Source of the DNA: Terrimonas ginsenosidimutans
GTDB lineage: Bacteria > Bacteroidota > Bacteroidia > Chitinophagales > Chitinophagaceae
DNA length: 64,000 nt
Assembly: GCF_022012415.1 (NCBI RefSeq)
Contig: NZ_JAKLTR010000008.1
Span: forward strand, 124,001-188,000
Direction of reading: 5' to 3'
Part shown: positions 16,140 to 25,097 of the stretch, one piece after another
Layout: every line of letters begins with the position of its first letter
Position numbering within the stretch: the stretch's first letter is position 1
Notes under the pieces: model-generated
Database searches by the model: none
What the model was told of the DNA's origin: nothing
Seen by the model: only the letters and a program-made list of their open reading frames with translations
Program-made: the position numbers and the translations under genes

Positions 16140-18023
16140 TTAAAGAACAGGAACATCCACAAACTTCCCTTTCAGTTCACCGGAAAAACCATCCGTGAAG
16201 GTCTCCCGCATTGCATCTCCTTTTTTGATCGCGTTCAAACCCTGGCTCATCATTCCAAATACAAAATAGCCGCTTGCTTTACCGTTCTCTACTTTCTCGA
16301 TTACCAGTTTGCAGTTGGGTGAAATGGCAGGAAGTTTACGCGCCAGGCTTTCTGTTACATAAGTTGCCATGTGACCATTCGCTATGATCGGTGAGAATTT
16401 ATAGATATAAGGAGTTTTGCCCGCTCCGTAATACAATACCGCCTTACTGGATTGGATCTCTGAAAACTTTTTGGTGCCATACATCGCATTCGATTGATTG
16501 GCTTCCTTGAATGGGAATGTCTCTGGTTTAAGACTCATATTCACTGATTGCAGCTCCACAGAAAAATAATTCTCTTTACTGTTTCCCTCTTCTTTACTGG
16601 CGATGAATGTGTACCTGTTATCTCCGCTTTTGATGAACTGTGCATACGGCAGTGTAATATTCACCAGTTTACTTTGCAACACTACTCCTCCGTTTGCTCC
16701 GCTTACGGCAGACGTCGAGCTGGTTTTGGTTGTAGCAGTATTTGCTTTTGAAGCAGCAGGTGTTCCCGCGCTTACGCCAGCGGGTTTTACATACTTATCC
16801 GCTTCTTCTTTAAAGATAAATTCCACGCGACGGTTCTGCGCTTTACCTTCCGGCGTTTTGTTATCAGCAATGGGTTGGGATTCACCGCGACCTTCTGTGG
16901 TCAGCTTGTCTTTATCAATTCCGTATTGATCAGACAGGATTGTTTTTACAGCCTCTGCCCTTTCCTGTGATAGTTTCTGATTGGCCGCATCTTCTCCATC
17001 GCTGTCTGTATGTCCAACGATCTTCACAGGAGCTTTCACATCTTTCAATACTTTACTGAGATCAAGCAGAGAGCCCATGCTTTCCGGGCGAAGTTTAGCA
17101 GTGCCTGTATAGAACAACAGGTTGCTTACCACTTTACCCTCTTCGAAAGCAGCCCGCGTATCAGGAACATCTTTTGCTACGCGAATGTTAGAGACATAGA
17201 ACTCGGAACCGCCAAGGCTGCCAAACAGGAAGCCGAGCTGATTGGGGACCAGATCTTCACTTACGATCCCGGCATCATACAATTTCTTTTCATTCCACCA
17301 CATCCTGAAACGTTTGCCCTGCACGCAGATGCTTACGTGAACGGGAACGGTGCTGGAGTACGGCATATCTGCCGACATGATATCAGAGATCTTCTTTTCA
17401 TTTGAAGTGAGTGTGATACGGCTCTTATCGCTGGTGATAGCGTCAAACTGAATCGATTTTTTTCCTGATTGAAGGATAGATTCATCGGCAACAAGTTTGC
17501 CGCCGGTGTTCATCAGGAAAATAGTAAAGCGCGGATCGTAAGAACCTTTTACCATCAGCATATCAAATTCTATCGAAAAATTATTTCCCCAGCTTTGTTT
17601 CTTGTTACGCACGATATGTTCAGAGCTGGTAGCATGCATTTTCAACCAGTTTCCTTCCAGTCCTTCGATGGTTACTACTTCCGCGGAAGTTGACGTGATC
17701 CAACCCGTGGGAGCTTCTCCGGTATTATCTTTCTCAAAATTATCGTAGTACAAAACGGTTGTACCGGGTACAAAATCGAACTTGCTGTACACATTAAGCT
17801 TTGGCTTTGCTTCGGTGGCAGAAGCGGAAGGAGTGGCGCTATCGTCGCCGGCCGTTTCAGATTTCTCCTTGTTCTTTTCTTTATCCTTGCCTGCGCCTTC
17901 CAGCTCTTTTTCTGCTTTATTACTAACGGCTGATTCAGCCTTTTGCTTTAGTTTTTTCAGAAGTTGCGCCTGTGATGCTGATGTGAGCAGGAGCATTCCG
18001 GCGATCAGAAGAAGACTTTTCAT
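16140..18023 (-). CDS. OmpA-family outer-membrane/periplasmic protein
   Basis: The 627-residue protein starts with a signal peptide (SLLLIAGMLLLTSASQAQ), followed by a charged Lys/Glu-rich stretch. A beta-sandwich, concanavalin-like region (FDFVPGTTVLYYDNFEKDN, about residues 80-285) follows. The OmpA C-terminal peptidoglycan-binding domain is near 300-410: VKIVGHTDSDGEDAANQKLS, ERAEAVKTIL, TEGRGESQP, NRRVEF. A Ser/Thr/Ala-rich linker leads to a C-terminal region of about 190 residues that I do not recognise. The HTD and NRRVEF motifs show the peptidoglycan-binding function. It may tether the outer membrane to the wall. It is a single gene. Confidence 0.88.
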   Translation of the reverse strand: MKSLLLIAGMLLLTSASQAQLLKKLKQKAESAVSNKAEKELEGAGKDKEKNKEKSETAGDDSATPSASATEAKPKLNVYSKFDFVPGTTVLYYDNFEKDNTGEAPTGWITSTSAEVVTIEGLEGNWLKMHATSSEHIVRNKKQSWGNNFSIEFDMLMVKGSYDPRFTIFLMNTGGKLVADESILQSGKKSIQFDAITSDKSRITLTSNEKKISDIMSADMPYSSTVPVHVSICVQGKRFRMWWNEKKLYDAGIVSEDLVPNQLGFLFGSLGGSEFYVSNIRVAKDVPDTRAAFEEGKVVSNLLFYTGTAKLRPESMGSLLDLSKVLKDVKAPVKIVGHTDSDGEDAANQKLSQERAEAVKTILSDQYGIDKDKLTTEGRGESQPIADNKTPEGKAQNRRVEFIFKEEADKYVKPAGVSAGTPAASKANTATTKTSSTSAVSGANGGVVLQSKLVNITLPYAQFIKSGDNRYTFIASKEEGNSKENYFSVELQSVNMSLKPETFPFKEANQSNAMYGTKKFSEIQSSKAVLYYGAGKTPYIYKFSPIIANGHMATYVTESLARKLPAISPNCKLVIEKVENGKASGYFVFGMMSQGLNAIKKGDAMRETFTDGFSGELKGKFVDVPVL

Positions 18024-18134
18024 TACTGCTTATTTAGGGATTAAAGGTGCAGCGCAAGTAAGGAGAATGATATCCCTTGAAAATGGGATTTTTGGCGGAA
18101 TGACCGATTGTTTGGTACAACCTTGTCGGTTGAA

Positions 18135-18259
18135 GTGGCGTATAGGAACGCGGCGGACGCGGCGATACGCAACGGACGCGGCGAAAATAACCGCAAAGAA
18201 TATTGTATTTCGTTGCGTTCGCCGCGTATCGCCGTGTCCGCTGCGTTCCTACTACGCAA
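18135..18259. repeat. Word hairpin (GGAACGCGGCGGACGCGGCG family)
   Basis: The left arm, 18135-18185, starts TGGCGTATAGGAACGCGGCG. The right arm, 18208-18259, ends GTCCGCTGCGTTCCTA, then CTACGCAA. The arms pair over about 50 bp with a few mismatches. It lies upstream of the OmpA-family gene. Confidence 0.85.
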
Positions 18260-18573
18260 ATCAGGCAGCCGTCGGGCATAGAACTTCTAACATAATTTTC
18301 AGAACAAATCGCCATATTTTCCGTAAATTGCCAATATGCCAGGCAAAATCCATCATATGCTCGCTATCTCCGTCACCGCGAATCCCGTGCGTGACATGAG
18401 CGATGTATATACCTGGTCATTCCCCGAATTCCTGCCTTTCTGCAGGCATCTTTATGATTTTTCCAGCTTCAAAGCCTTTACCACTCAGGGCCCGGGCCTC
18501 ATGCACCTGGCATAACTGCCTGGGTAATTTATCCGGAATTGCATCCATTTATTTATTGACTTAATGTATTGTC
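18260..18573. other. Intergenic stretch, nothing recognised
   Basis: I see no gene, RNA or promoter I can support. A small inverted pair (CCTGCCTTTCTGCAGGC) lies near 18434-18451. Confidence 0.35.
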
Positions 18574-18765
18574 ATGCATAAAAATGACGGACAGATCGCT
18601 ATCAGCGAACGGTTCGTTCTTTTACTTGTGTTGGTGAATGCAGTCGCGATCAGAAGTGGTTTCACTACAAACCCCAAGTGGTATAAAGTGAGTTTCATTT
18701 GCATTCCGCTTCTGATCCTTACGATCGTAGCAGCCCGCAGGAAAAGAGCACCCGGCCTTAAATAA
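18574..18765 (+). CDS. Small membrane protein, unknown
   Basis: The 63-residue frame has two hydrophobic helices (FVLLLVLVNAVAIRSGF and VSFICIPLLILTIVAA) and a basic tail (RRKRAPGLK). It is followed 20 nt later by a hairpin with a T-rich tail, which supports transcription as a unit. No family is recognised. A chance frame is possible, but the paired hydrophobic segments and positive-inside tail favour a real gene. Confidence 0.5.
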   Translation: MHKNDGQIAISERFVLLLVLVNAVAIRSGFTTNPKWYKVSFICIPLLILTIVAARRKRAPGLK

Positions 18766-18784
18766 CTATTTCTAAACAGGAACA

Positions 18785-18824
18785 TGAATGAACAAAGCCG
18801 ATGTTTTGTTCATTCACTCCTTTT
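18785..18824 (+). terminator. Hairpin terminator after the small membrane protein gene
   Basis: TGAATGAACAAA and its partner TTTGTTCATTCA form a 12-bp stem with a 7-8 nt loop, followed by CTCCTTTTCTT. Confidence 0.6.
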
Positions 18825-18841
18825 CTTATTAAAAAACGATC

Positions 18842-19243
18842 ATGCAAAAAACAAAAAAGAGCCTGCTGCTGACTGCGGCAGATTATGAAACCATACATGC
18901 CCTGTTAAAAGACAATACCAGCAAGCGCTGGTTCAACCGTACTGAAGCAGAAGATCTGCAGGAAGAACTGAAAAAGGCAACCGTTGTATCCAAAGAAACC
19001 ATTCCGATGGATGTGGTGATGCTGTATTCTCTTGTTACTATCCGTGAAGAGGGCAGCAAGCAGTTGCGCAGCTTTACTATCGTTCCTCCGGGCAAAGCAG
19101 ATATCACACAGATGAAGATCTCCGTCTTTTCTCCGATGGGTACGGCCTTGATCGGTTATGCAAAAGGAGAGAAAGTGCAATGGCGTGTGCCGGCGGGTCT
19201 AAAAACGTTCAGGATCGTTGATGTACAGCATCCACACAATTAA
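18842..19243 (+). CDS. GreA/GreB-family (Rnk-like) transcription factor
   Basis: This is 133 residues. The N-terminal helical part is short (LLTAADYETIHALLKDN ... EDLQEELKKATVV), like Rnk rather than full GreA. The C-terminal FKBP-like domain of GreA/GreB (PF01272) is clear: IPMDVVMLYSLVTIRE, SVFSPMGTALIGYAKGEKVQ, and WRVPAGLKTFRIVDVQ. These proteins bind RNA polymerase near the secondary channel. The short coiled coil suggests that it cannot stimulate transcript cleavage as GreA does. The next gene starts 10 nt downstream, so the two are probably cotranscribed. Confidence 0.85.
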   Translation: MQKTKKSLLLTAADYETIHALLKDNTSKRWFNRTEAEDLQEELKKATVVSKETIPMDVVMLYSLVTIREEGSKQLRSFTIVPPGKADITQMKISVFSPMGTALIGYAKGEKVQWRVPAGLKTFRIVDVQHPHN

Positions 19244-19252
19244 TCATTTCAG

Positions 19253-19732
19253 ATGAATATAATTTTAGTCCTTCTTCTTCCTTTTGGCTATTTCATCTAC
19301 TTGCTGATCAGGATCCTGCTACAAAAAAAGCGCGACCGAAAACGTAAACAGGAACTGGCGCGTGTGTATAACAGTTTTGTATTGAGAGAGCGGATGATGA
19401 TCGACCATTCGGAAGTTATTGGAGACATGGTCATTGCATTGAACCGGAATGGCAGGGAACTACTGGTGATAGATCATGGTGATCAACCAAAAAAGACACA
19501 CAGGATCAGGCTTTCGACGGTTACAGATTGTCTTATCAAAGAAAGAAGGGAGAAACGCGGCAGTCTTGACAAAATAGAGCTGCTGTTGCTGATCAGGTCA
19601 GAAGCTACACCGCTGAAGATCTGTTTCCGTCCGGCAGATGATTCTCTGATGGAAGAACAATCGGTATTAAAAACGGCAAGAAGATGGAAGAACCTGGTGG
19701 ATGTGCACAGGTATGTGATGAAGAGTGTGTGA
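19253..19732 (+). CDS. Single-pass membrane protein, unknown
   Basis: The 159-residue protein has one N-terminal transmembrane helix (IILVLLLPFGYFIYLLIRIL) followed by a very basic stretch (QKKRDRKRKQ) and a soluble cytoplasmic domain (DMVIALNRNGRELLVIDHGD ... KIELLLLIRSEATPLKICF) that looks like a small beta-sheet fold. I recognise no family. It starts 10 nt after the GreA/Rnk-like gene. Confidence 0.7.
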   Translation: MNIILVLLLPFGYFIYLLIRILLQKKRDRKRKQELARVYNSFVLRERMMIDHSEVIGDMVIALNRNGRELLVIDHGDQPKKTHRIRLSTVTDCLIKERREKRGSLDKIELLLLIRSEATPLKICFRPADDSLMEEQSVLKTARRWKNLVDVHRYVMKSV

Positions 19733-19739
19733 CAGGAGA

Positions 19740-19945
19740 CGGAAAACTATGTATTCTCCACGATTTCCCTGCTACGCAGGAAACATCTTTGGTCGATTGC
19801 CGCAGGTTCCCGCAGATTACGCAGATGAGTTTGCAATAGTTGACAATGCGAGCTTATCCTGAATTATCATTAGAAGATAACGCAGATTAGCGGCTGACAT
19901 GCGGAACTGATCTGCGCCCTTTGCGTTATTCCATCTAACAAAAAT
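19740..19945. repeat. Degenerate CGCAGATTACGCAGAT words in inverted order
   Basis: Words such as CCCGCAGATTACGCAGATGA (about 19810-19830) and TAACGCAGATTAGCGG (about 19879-19894) recur, with GATCTGCGCCC at about 19909. It looks like a worn version of the word hairpins, with no clean arms left. Confidence 0.4.
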
Positions 19946-19952
19946 TTATCTG

Positions 19953-20230
19953 CCTTGCGTAAGGCCCCCTCTAAATCTCTCCCGAAGGGCTACCGTGTAC
20001 CCATAAGTATTCGAATGGCGTAGGGGAACGCGGCGGACACGGCGATACGCGACGTACGCGGCGAATACAAAGTTTGCTATGGCTGTTTTCGCTGCGTACG
20101 TCGCGTATCGCCGTGTCCGCCGCGTTCCTTTACGCCATCAAGCTATCAAGAAATTATTCGGTCAAATAAAAGGAAAAATGTGAGTACACGGTAGCCCTTC
20201 GGGGGAGATTTAGAGGGGGCCTTACGCAGG
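19953..20230. repeat. Outer arms of a nested palindrome (CCCCCTCTAAATCTC word)
   Basis: The left arm 19953-20000 (CTTGCGTAAGGCCCCCTCTA...) and the right arm 20184-20230 (...TAGAGGGGGCCTTACGCAGG) are reverse complements over about 47 bp, with one mismatch and one single-base indel. Between them sits a complete second hairpin (20016-20137). The arms lie between the converging 19253-19732 gene and the GH95 gene. Confidence 0.88.
20016..20137. repeat. Inner word hairpin (GGAACGCGGCGGACACGGCG family)
   Basis: Two 50-bp arms (20016-20065 and 20088-20137) pair with three mismatches and a 22-nt loop. It belongs to the same family as 12869-12962 and 18135-18259. It is embedded inside the outer palindrome 19953-20230. 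Confidence 0.9.
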
Positions 20231-20313
20231 GCGGCAGACAAGACGGTTAACTACCTTGTTCCGATTGAAATATGTTTCCTGACCGTAGGATTGCGATCCA
20301 GGCGCAGCTATTC

Positions 20314-22791
20314 TTACCGTTCAACAGGCACAACCTTATACTGCTTTCCCTTTTGTGTATCAAACTTCATTACAAAACCGTCGCCTTCCTTTTTTGCATC
20401 AACCTTTATCCCGGCAATCACAAATCGGAAACGTGAACGTATCACGCATTTCCCGCCCGCCAGCGACAGGATCTTTGCCCCGGCAAGTTCTCCGTCTTTC
20501 CAATCAATATCTACCTGGAAAGCACCCCTCGCTCTCAAACCTTTTATGCTGCCCGTCTTCCACGCAGCTGGCAATGCCGGCAATAAATGAAGAGATCCCT
20601 CGTGACTTTGCAACAACATCTCCGCCATACCAGCTGTGCCAGCAAAGTTGCCATCGATCTGGAACGGAGGATGTGCATCAAAGAAATTCGGATAAGTGCC
20701 TCCACCGCCTTTACTATCTGCTCCGGAATAATGCAGCAGGTTGCGGATCAGTTTATACGCATGATCTCCATCCTGCAATCTCGCCCACCAGTTGATCTTC
20801 CAGCCACGGCTCCAGCCGGTGCCTTCATCTCCACGGATCTCCAGCGATTTTTTTGCAGCCTGAAAGAAATCCGGTGATTGGGATAAAGTGATCTGTCTTC
20901 CCGGAAATAAACCAAACAAGTGTGAAGCATGGCGATGCTGTGGATCTTCTTCCTTAAAATCTTTATACCATTCGAGCAACTGCCCCTTACTGCCTGTTTT
21001 TAACGGATAAAGATTACGCTTTACATCGCTCAGTTGTTCCCTGAATTCTTTGTCATTATCCAACGCAGTGGATGCTTCGATCACGTTTGTCAGCAAGTCC
21101 CAGATAATAGACATATCCATCGTTGTAGCAACGGAAACAGATTGCGGCTTTCCATTCCTGTCAATAAAAAGGTTCTCAGGAGAAGTTGACGGAGCAGTAA
21201 CCCAATATCCCGACACTTCATCTTTTACTAACCAGTCCAATGTAAACAAGGCTGCCTGTTTCATTACGGGGTAAGCAGTTTTCAGGTATTTGAGATCTTT
21301 GGTAAAGGCATAATGCTCCCATAAATGCTGGCAAAGCCAGTTGCCGCCCATATACCAGTTAGCCCAAAGAGGATCTCCATTGCCGATATCTCCGACCGGG
21401 TTAGCCAGTCCCCAGATGTCTGAGTTATGATGAGCTACCCAACCACGTGTGCCATAGAATTCGCGGGCAATATTTTTCCCCGTAGCGGAAAGATCTTTTA
21501 TAAAATTTAGCAGCGGCTGATGCATCTCTGAAAGATTGGTCAGCTCTGCCGGCCAGTAATTCATCTGCGTGTTGATATTGATCGTATAATTGGAACTCCA
21601 CGGGGCTCTTAATTCTTTATTCCAGATGCCCTGCAGGTTCGCCGCCGGACCTCCGGGTCGCGATGCGGAGATGAGCAGGTAACGGCCGTATTGAAAATAC
21701 AATGTCTCCAACCCGGGATCGCTTGCGCCATTGGAATAGGCAAGTAATCGTTCATCAGAAGGTTTACCTGCAGATGGATTCTTTGCAGTACTGTCTGTCA
21801 GAACAAATGAGACCCGTTTAAAGTACCGCTGATAATCCTGTAAATGTTCTTTTAACAATACCTCGTAGGTTTTCCCTGAGGCAATATTAATAGCGGATGC
21901 TGCAATTGATTTCTCATTTTTCCCGTCACTGTCAGGGCACTTATCAAAACCGTTAAAGCTGGTTGCTATCGCAACGTAGCATACAATTTCATTTGCACCA
22001 CGGATATGCAATCCCTCCGCATCTGTACTGGTCTGTCCACCTGCCGCAACTGCCTTTATACGGTTTTGAAAACGCATCCCGTTGCAACCTGACGTATCTT
22101 CATAGATCACATGTTCCCTTCCTTTTGGATTATAATAGCTCGGATCCACGTGAGCAGGGGCTTTGCCCGTTAAAAGTATTTCGCTGTTGCCATTTGACGT
22201 TGCGGTTGATTTCAACTGGCTTCCGAGCGAAAGATCGACACTTAATGCATTTTTCTTATTTGCCGTAAAACGGATCACAAGTATATTGGAAGGAGCATTG
22301 CAAAAAACTTCCCGCGTGTATGTTGTGCCATCAACCGTGAATCTGGTGGTCGCTATTGCCTTTTCAATATCGAGATCCCGGTAATATTGCTCAGGCTTTC
22401 CCTTCTTCAGATCCTGCTTTATATGGATATCTCCTGCCGGCATGTAAGACTCTGTATACAAACCCTGCATTTTCCTGGTAAGCTGATCCGCTTTGGCATA
22501 ATCTTCTTCTTTCAATAGCGCTTCACGTACTTGTGACAGATATGATTTTGCTTGCGGATTTACGTTTCGTTTTACAGGGCCTCCGCTGTAAAGAGTGCTT
22601 TCATTTAACTGGATCAGTTCTTCATCTACTTTTCCGAAGATCATCGCGCCAATGCGGCCGTTACCGACGGGAAGGGCTTCCACCCATTGATCAGCGGGTT
22701 TGCTGTACCAGAGTTTTAGTGGAGATTGTGCAAAAGTATTATCAGCGTAAACAGAACAGGCAACCAGGAGAAAAACAGTAATTTTTTTCAT
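20314..22791 (-). CDS. Glycoside hydrolase family 95 (alpha-L-fucosidase or alpha-L-galactosidase type)
   Basis: The 825-residue exported protein has a signal peptide ([20 protein letters not shown]). The GH95 N-terminal beta-sandwich starts with [20 protein letters not shown]. The catalytic (alpha/alpha)6 barrel shows the family's key residues: Asn405 and Asn407 in [14 protein letters not shown], Glu539 in PSTSPENLF, and Asp713 in [22 protein letters not shown]95 enzymes invert and release alpha-1,2-linked L-fucose or L-galactose from glycans such as plant xyloglucan or mucin-like chains. It is about the full family length. It stands alone, with no SusC/SusD pair nearby, so it is not part of a visible polysaccharide-utilisation locus here. 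Confidence 0.93.
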   Translation of the reverse strand: MKKITVFLLVACSVYADNTFAQSPLKLWYSKPADQWVEALPVGNGRIGAMIFGKVDEELIQLNESTLYSGGPVKRNVNPQAKSYLSQVREALLKEEDYAKADQLTRKMQGLYTESYMPAGDIHIKQDLKKGKPEQYYRDLDIEKAIATTRFTVDGTTYTREVFCNAPSNILVIRFTANKKNALSVDLSLGSQLKSTATSNGNSEILLTGKAPAHVDPSYYNPKGREHVIYEDTSGCNGMRFQNRIKAVAAGGQTSTDAEGLHIRGANEIVCYVAIATSFNGFDKCPDSDGKNEKSIAASAINIASGKTYEVLLKEHLQDYQRYFKRVSFVLTDSTAKNPSAGKPSDERLLAYSNGASDPGLETLYFQYGRYLLISASRPGGPAANLQGIWNKELRAPWSSNYTININTQMNYWPAELTNLSEMHQPLLNFIKDLSATGKNIAREFYGTRGWVAHHNSDIWGLANPVGDIGNGDPLWANWYMGGNWLCQHLWEHYAFTKDLKYLKTAYPVMKQAALFTLDWLVKDEVSGYWVTAPSTSPENLFIDRNGKPQSVSVATTMDMSIIWDLLTNVIEASTALDNDKEFREQLSDVKRNLYPLKTGSKGQLLEWYKDFKEEDPQHRHASHLFGLFPGRQITLSQSPDFFQAAKKSLEIRGDEGTGWSRGWKINWWARLQDGDHAYKLIRNLLHYSGADSKGGGGTYPNFFDAHPPFQIDGNFAGTAGMAEMLLQSHEGSLHLLPALPAAWKTGSIKGLRARGAFQVDIDWKDGELAGAKILSLAGGKCVIRSRFRFVIAGIKVDAKKEGDGFVMKFDTQKGKQYKVVPVER

Positions 22792-23162
22792 GACAAATAA
22801 TTAGCCCAATATAGCAAATTGTTGATCATTTAACAGCCATATTCACAGACCGGCCTTTCACGCCCCTTTCTAAAACGAATTCTTTCTGCGATCAGATCTT
22901 TACCATGGAAGGGGTCGATTTCTTTGATAAAAAAAGATGAGTCCGCGAGCTTTCTTTAAAAAAAAGCAACATAATAACCGCTTTCAGTTAACCGGATACA
23001 AAGAGAAGCCAATACCCCTCGATAATAAACATTTCAGTATAAAATAGCATTCCCGGTTCGGTGGCTGTTTTCTCCGATTCAGTAAATCTCCATCCCTGAA
23101 ACACCCAGGCAATTGCTTACTTCGCAGACAATTTCAAACCAATGTCGTTTAGTAAAGAGATG
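22792..23162. other. Upstream region of the GH95 gene
   Basis: This is about 370 bp without a gene. On the minus strand, TTTGCTATATTGGGC at about 22808-22823 resembles a degenerate Bacteroidota -7 region for GH95. Nothing else is recognised. Confidence 0.35.
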
Positions 23163-23727
23163 GTCCTACAGTAGCTCGATGGCCGATGGCCGATGAACGA
23201 GTGCCGATGACCGATGGCCGATGACCGATGGCCGATGGCCGATGACCGATGGCCGATGGCCGATGGCCGATGACCGATGGCCGATGGCCGATGACCGATG
23301 GCCGATGGCCGATGACCGATGGCCGATGAGCGATGAGCGATGACCGATGGCCGATGGCCGATGGCCGATGGCCGATGGCCGATGGCCGATGGCCGATGAC
23401 CGATGGCCGATGGCCGATGACCGATGGCCGATGGCCGATGGCCGATGAGCGATGAGCGATGGCCGATGACCGAGGGCCGATGACCGATGGCCGATGGCCG
23501 ATGACCGAGTGCCGATGGCCGATGGCCGATGAGCGATGAGCGATGGCCGATGACCGAGGGCCGATGACCGATGGCCGATGGCCGATGACCGAGTGCCGAG
23601 TGCCGCATTTGGATGGAAGCTATTGCTCTTAATTGATATAGTGTATCCACTAATAAGTACATGTATTTTCGGCCAACGGCCATCGGCCATCGGCCATCGG
23701 CCATCGGTCATCGAGCTACTGTAGGAC
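23163..23727. repeat. Long heptamer array in hairpin form (GGCCGAT/GACCGAT)
   Basis: About 23177-23605 is an almost unbroken run of 7-bp units, mostly GGCCGAT and GACCGAT with GAGCGAT and GTGCCGA variants, on the order of sixty units. The inverse arm (GGCCAACGGCCATCGGCC...) at about 23671-23714 is much shorter. The whole is closed by a perfect 19-bp inverted repeat, 23163-23181 and 23709-23727. Two long minus-strand open frames across it (heptapeptide IGHRPSA repeats) are products of the repeat period, not genes. It lies between GH95 and the AraC gene. Confidence 0.93.
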
Positions 23728-23777
23728 GTTCTCTTAACTAAACGCCATTGCATTTCAAACCGAAGCAACCTGTCGCT

Positions 23778-24659
23778 ATGGAAAAAACTGCTGCACCAGG
23801 GCTGCACATCGTCCCGGCTAACAACCAGATGTGCCATTGTATCCAACTTTTCGGGGAGAGCCTCTTCCTCGACCACTTCGTTCAGAACAAACCGTTCAGA
23901 TCAACACAATATTTACTCATTTTTATCGAACAGGGAAGTGTAACAATATCCGTCAACGGAGAACAGTCAATATATCCCGCTGGCAGCCTGTTCCTGGTCT
24001 GCCCCAGCCATCAGCTGCATTTCACTACATCACCCGGCAATTGTACCATGTACATACTTTCCTACGATGAACAAAGCGGCGAGAAATTACATCTTGATTT
24101 TGGTTGTTACAAAGCGTATCATGCCATCTTTGAAAAACGTGAGATTGTTTCCTATGCTATGGAAGACCCACTTCGTGGATATTTCACCTCGATGCTGCAT
24201 CAACTGGACTACTATCTGAAGATCCGGCACGAAGACAATTTCAAGATTCATATTGTATCAAATATTTTCTCGGCGATCATTTATACAATGATCGATCTGA
24301 TGCATGAAAATATTGACATGGAAGACCATTCTTATTCAAGAAAAGAAAAGATCGTGATGGATTTTCTTGACCTGGTGGAAAAAGAATTCCGAAATACAAA
24401 AGGCATTGGCCAATATGCAGAGAAACTGCATGTTTCGGTGCAGTATCTTTCAATCTGCGTAAGAACGGTCACACAAAAAACGCCGTCGTTCTTCATAAAC
24501 CATGCTGTACTGACAGAAGCAAAAGCTTTGCTGTTAAATACCGATCATACATTATCTGCGATCGCGGATGATCTTGAATTTCCTGATCCTTTTACATTTG
24601 GAAAGTTTTTTAAGCGGCTAACAGGAACGAGTCCGGGAAAGTTCAGAAAGCGCGCCTGA
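23778..24659 (+). CDS. AraC-family transcriptional regulator
   Basis: From the ATG at 23778 it is 293 residues; a TTG ten codons upstream (23748) is a weaker choice because it abuts the repeat array. The N-terminal cupin-like sensor region (YLLIFIEQGSVTISVNGEQ, IYPAGSLFLVCPSHQLHF) is followed by a helical linker. The C-terminal double helix-turn-helix is IGQYAEKLHVSVQYLSICVR and LSAIADDLEFPDPFTFGKFF then KRLTGTSPGKFRK. This is a complete AraC/XylS-type activator. Its target is unknown; the divergent GH95 gene across the array is the nearest metabolic gene. Confidence 0.9.
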   Translation: MEKTAAPGLHIVPANNQMCHCIQLFGESLFLDHFVQNKPFRSTQYLLIFIEQGSVTISVNGEQSIYPAGSLFLVCPSHQLHFTTSPGNCTMYILSYDEQSGEKLHLDFGCYKAYHAIFEKREIVSYAMEDPLRGYFTSMLHQLDYYLKIRHEDNFKIHIVSNIFSAIIYTMIDLMHENIDMEDHSYSRKEKIVMDFLDLVEKEFRNTKGIGQYAEKLHVSVQYLSICVRTVTQKTPSFFINHAVLTEAKALLLNTDHTLSAIADDLEFPDPFTFGKFFKRLTGTSPGKFRKRA

Positions 24660-24886
24660 CAATCTGGAATTAAAGATCTGTACTTGGCTTGAAACCGACC
24701 AGTCAATGTTGTTTGACATAATGGCTTACGACAAATACTCCTTAACCAGCATCATGGATCTCGGGTATGAAAATCCCCGCGGCCTTATTTCCGTTAAAGT
24801 AATTTTAAGGCAGAAAGTGGTGGCTGCATGAAGGCCCGAGACTAATCGGAGAAGCCGTTTTCCTGTAAGGAATCTTCACAACATAC
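24660..24886. other. Short intergenic stretch
   Basis: Only a short frame of 36 codons (about 24721-24831) is present, with no family resemblance. No other signal is seen. Confidence 0.3.
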
Positions 24887-24991
24887 TGGCGTAGGAGTAT
24901 CGCAAAGGACGCAAAGACGTCGCCAGGCACGCAAGGATATACTTAGCGACCCTGGCGACGTCTTTGCGTCCTTTGCGATACTCCTACGCCA
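24887..24991. repeat. Word hairpin with perfect 41-bp arms (GCAAAGGACGCAAAGA family)
   Basis: The arms 24887-24927 and 24951-24991 are exact reverse complements, starting TGGCGTAGGAGTATCGCAAA, with a 23-nt loop. It belongs to the same family as 39693-39856 and shares the TGGCGTAGGAGTATCGC end with it. Confidence 0.95.
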
Positions 24992-25084
24992 TGCTCAGAA
25001 GAGATACCTCATCTTCCGGAACCGGTCATTTCCGCATTTCCAGCCGGAAAGGCTTCAACTTAAGGCAATTGACAACTTTAGACT

Positions 25085-25092
25085 TACTTTTG
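25085..25092 (+). promoter_or_regulatory. Bacteroidota -7 element TACTTTTG, close to the helicase start
   Basis: TACTTTTG fits TAnnTTTG and ends 5 nt before the helicase ATG at 25098, implying a leaderless or nearly leaderless mRNA. No convincing -33 TTTG is present at the usual spacing. Confidence 0.5.
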
Positions 25093-25097
25093 CAGTT

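Noticed and set aside
23177-23605. CRISPR array
   Set aside because: Units are 7 bp, contiguous and without spacers; no cas genes are near.
23117-23876. Two long minus-strand open frames (195 and 236 codons) with heptapeptide repeats IGHRPSA/IGHRSSA
   Set aside because: A 7-bp repeat read in triplets gives a 21-bp, seven-residue period with no stops in several frames; the frames follow from the array and have no start signals or domain.
24721-24831. Short frame of 36 codons beginning MAYDKYSLTSIMDLGYEN
   Set aside because: Too short and without family resemblance or a terminator of its own; could be a relic but cannot be supported.
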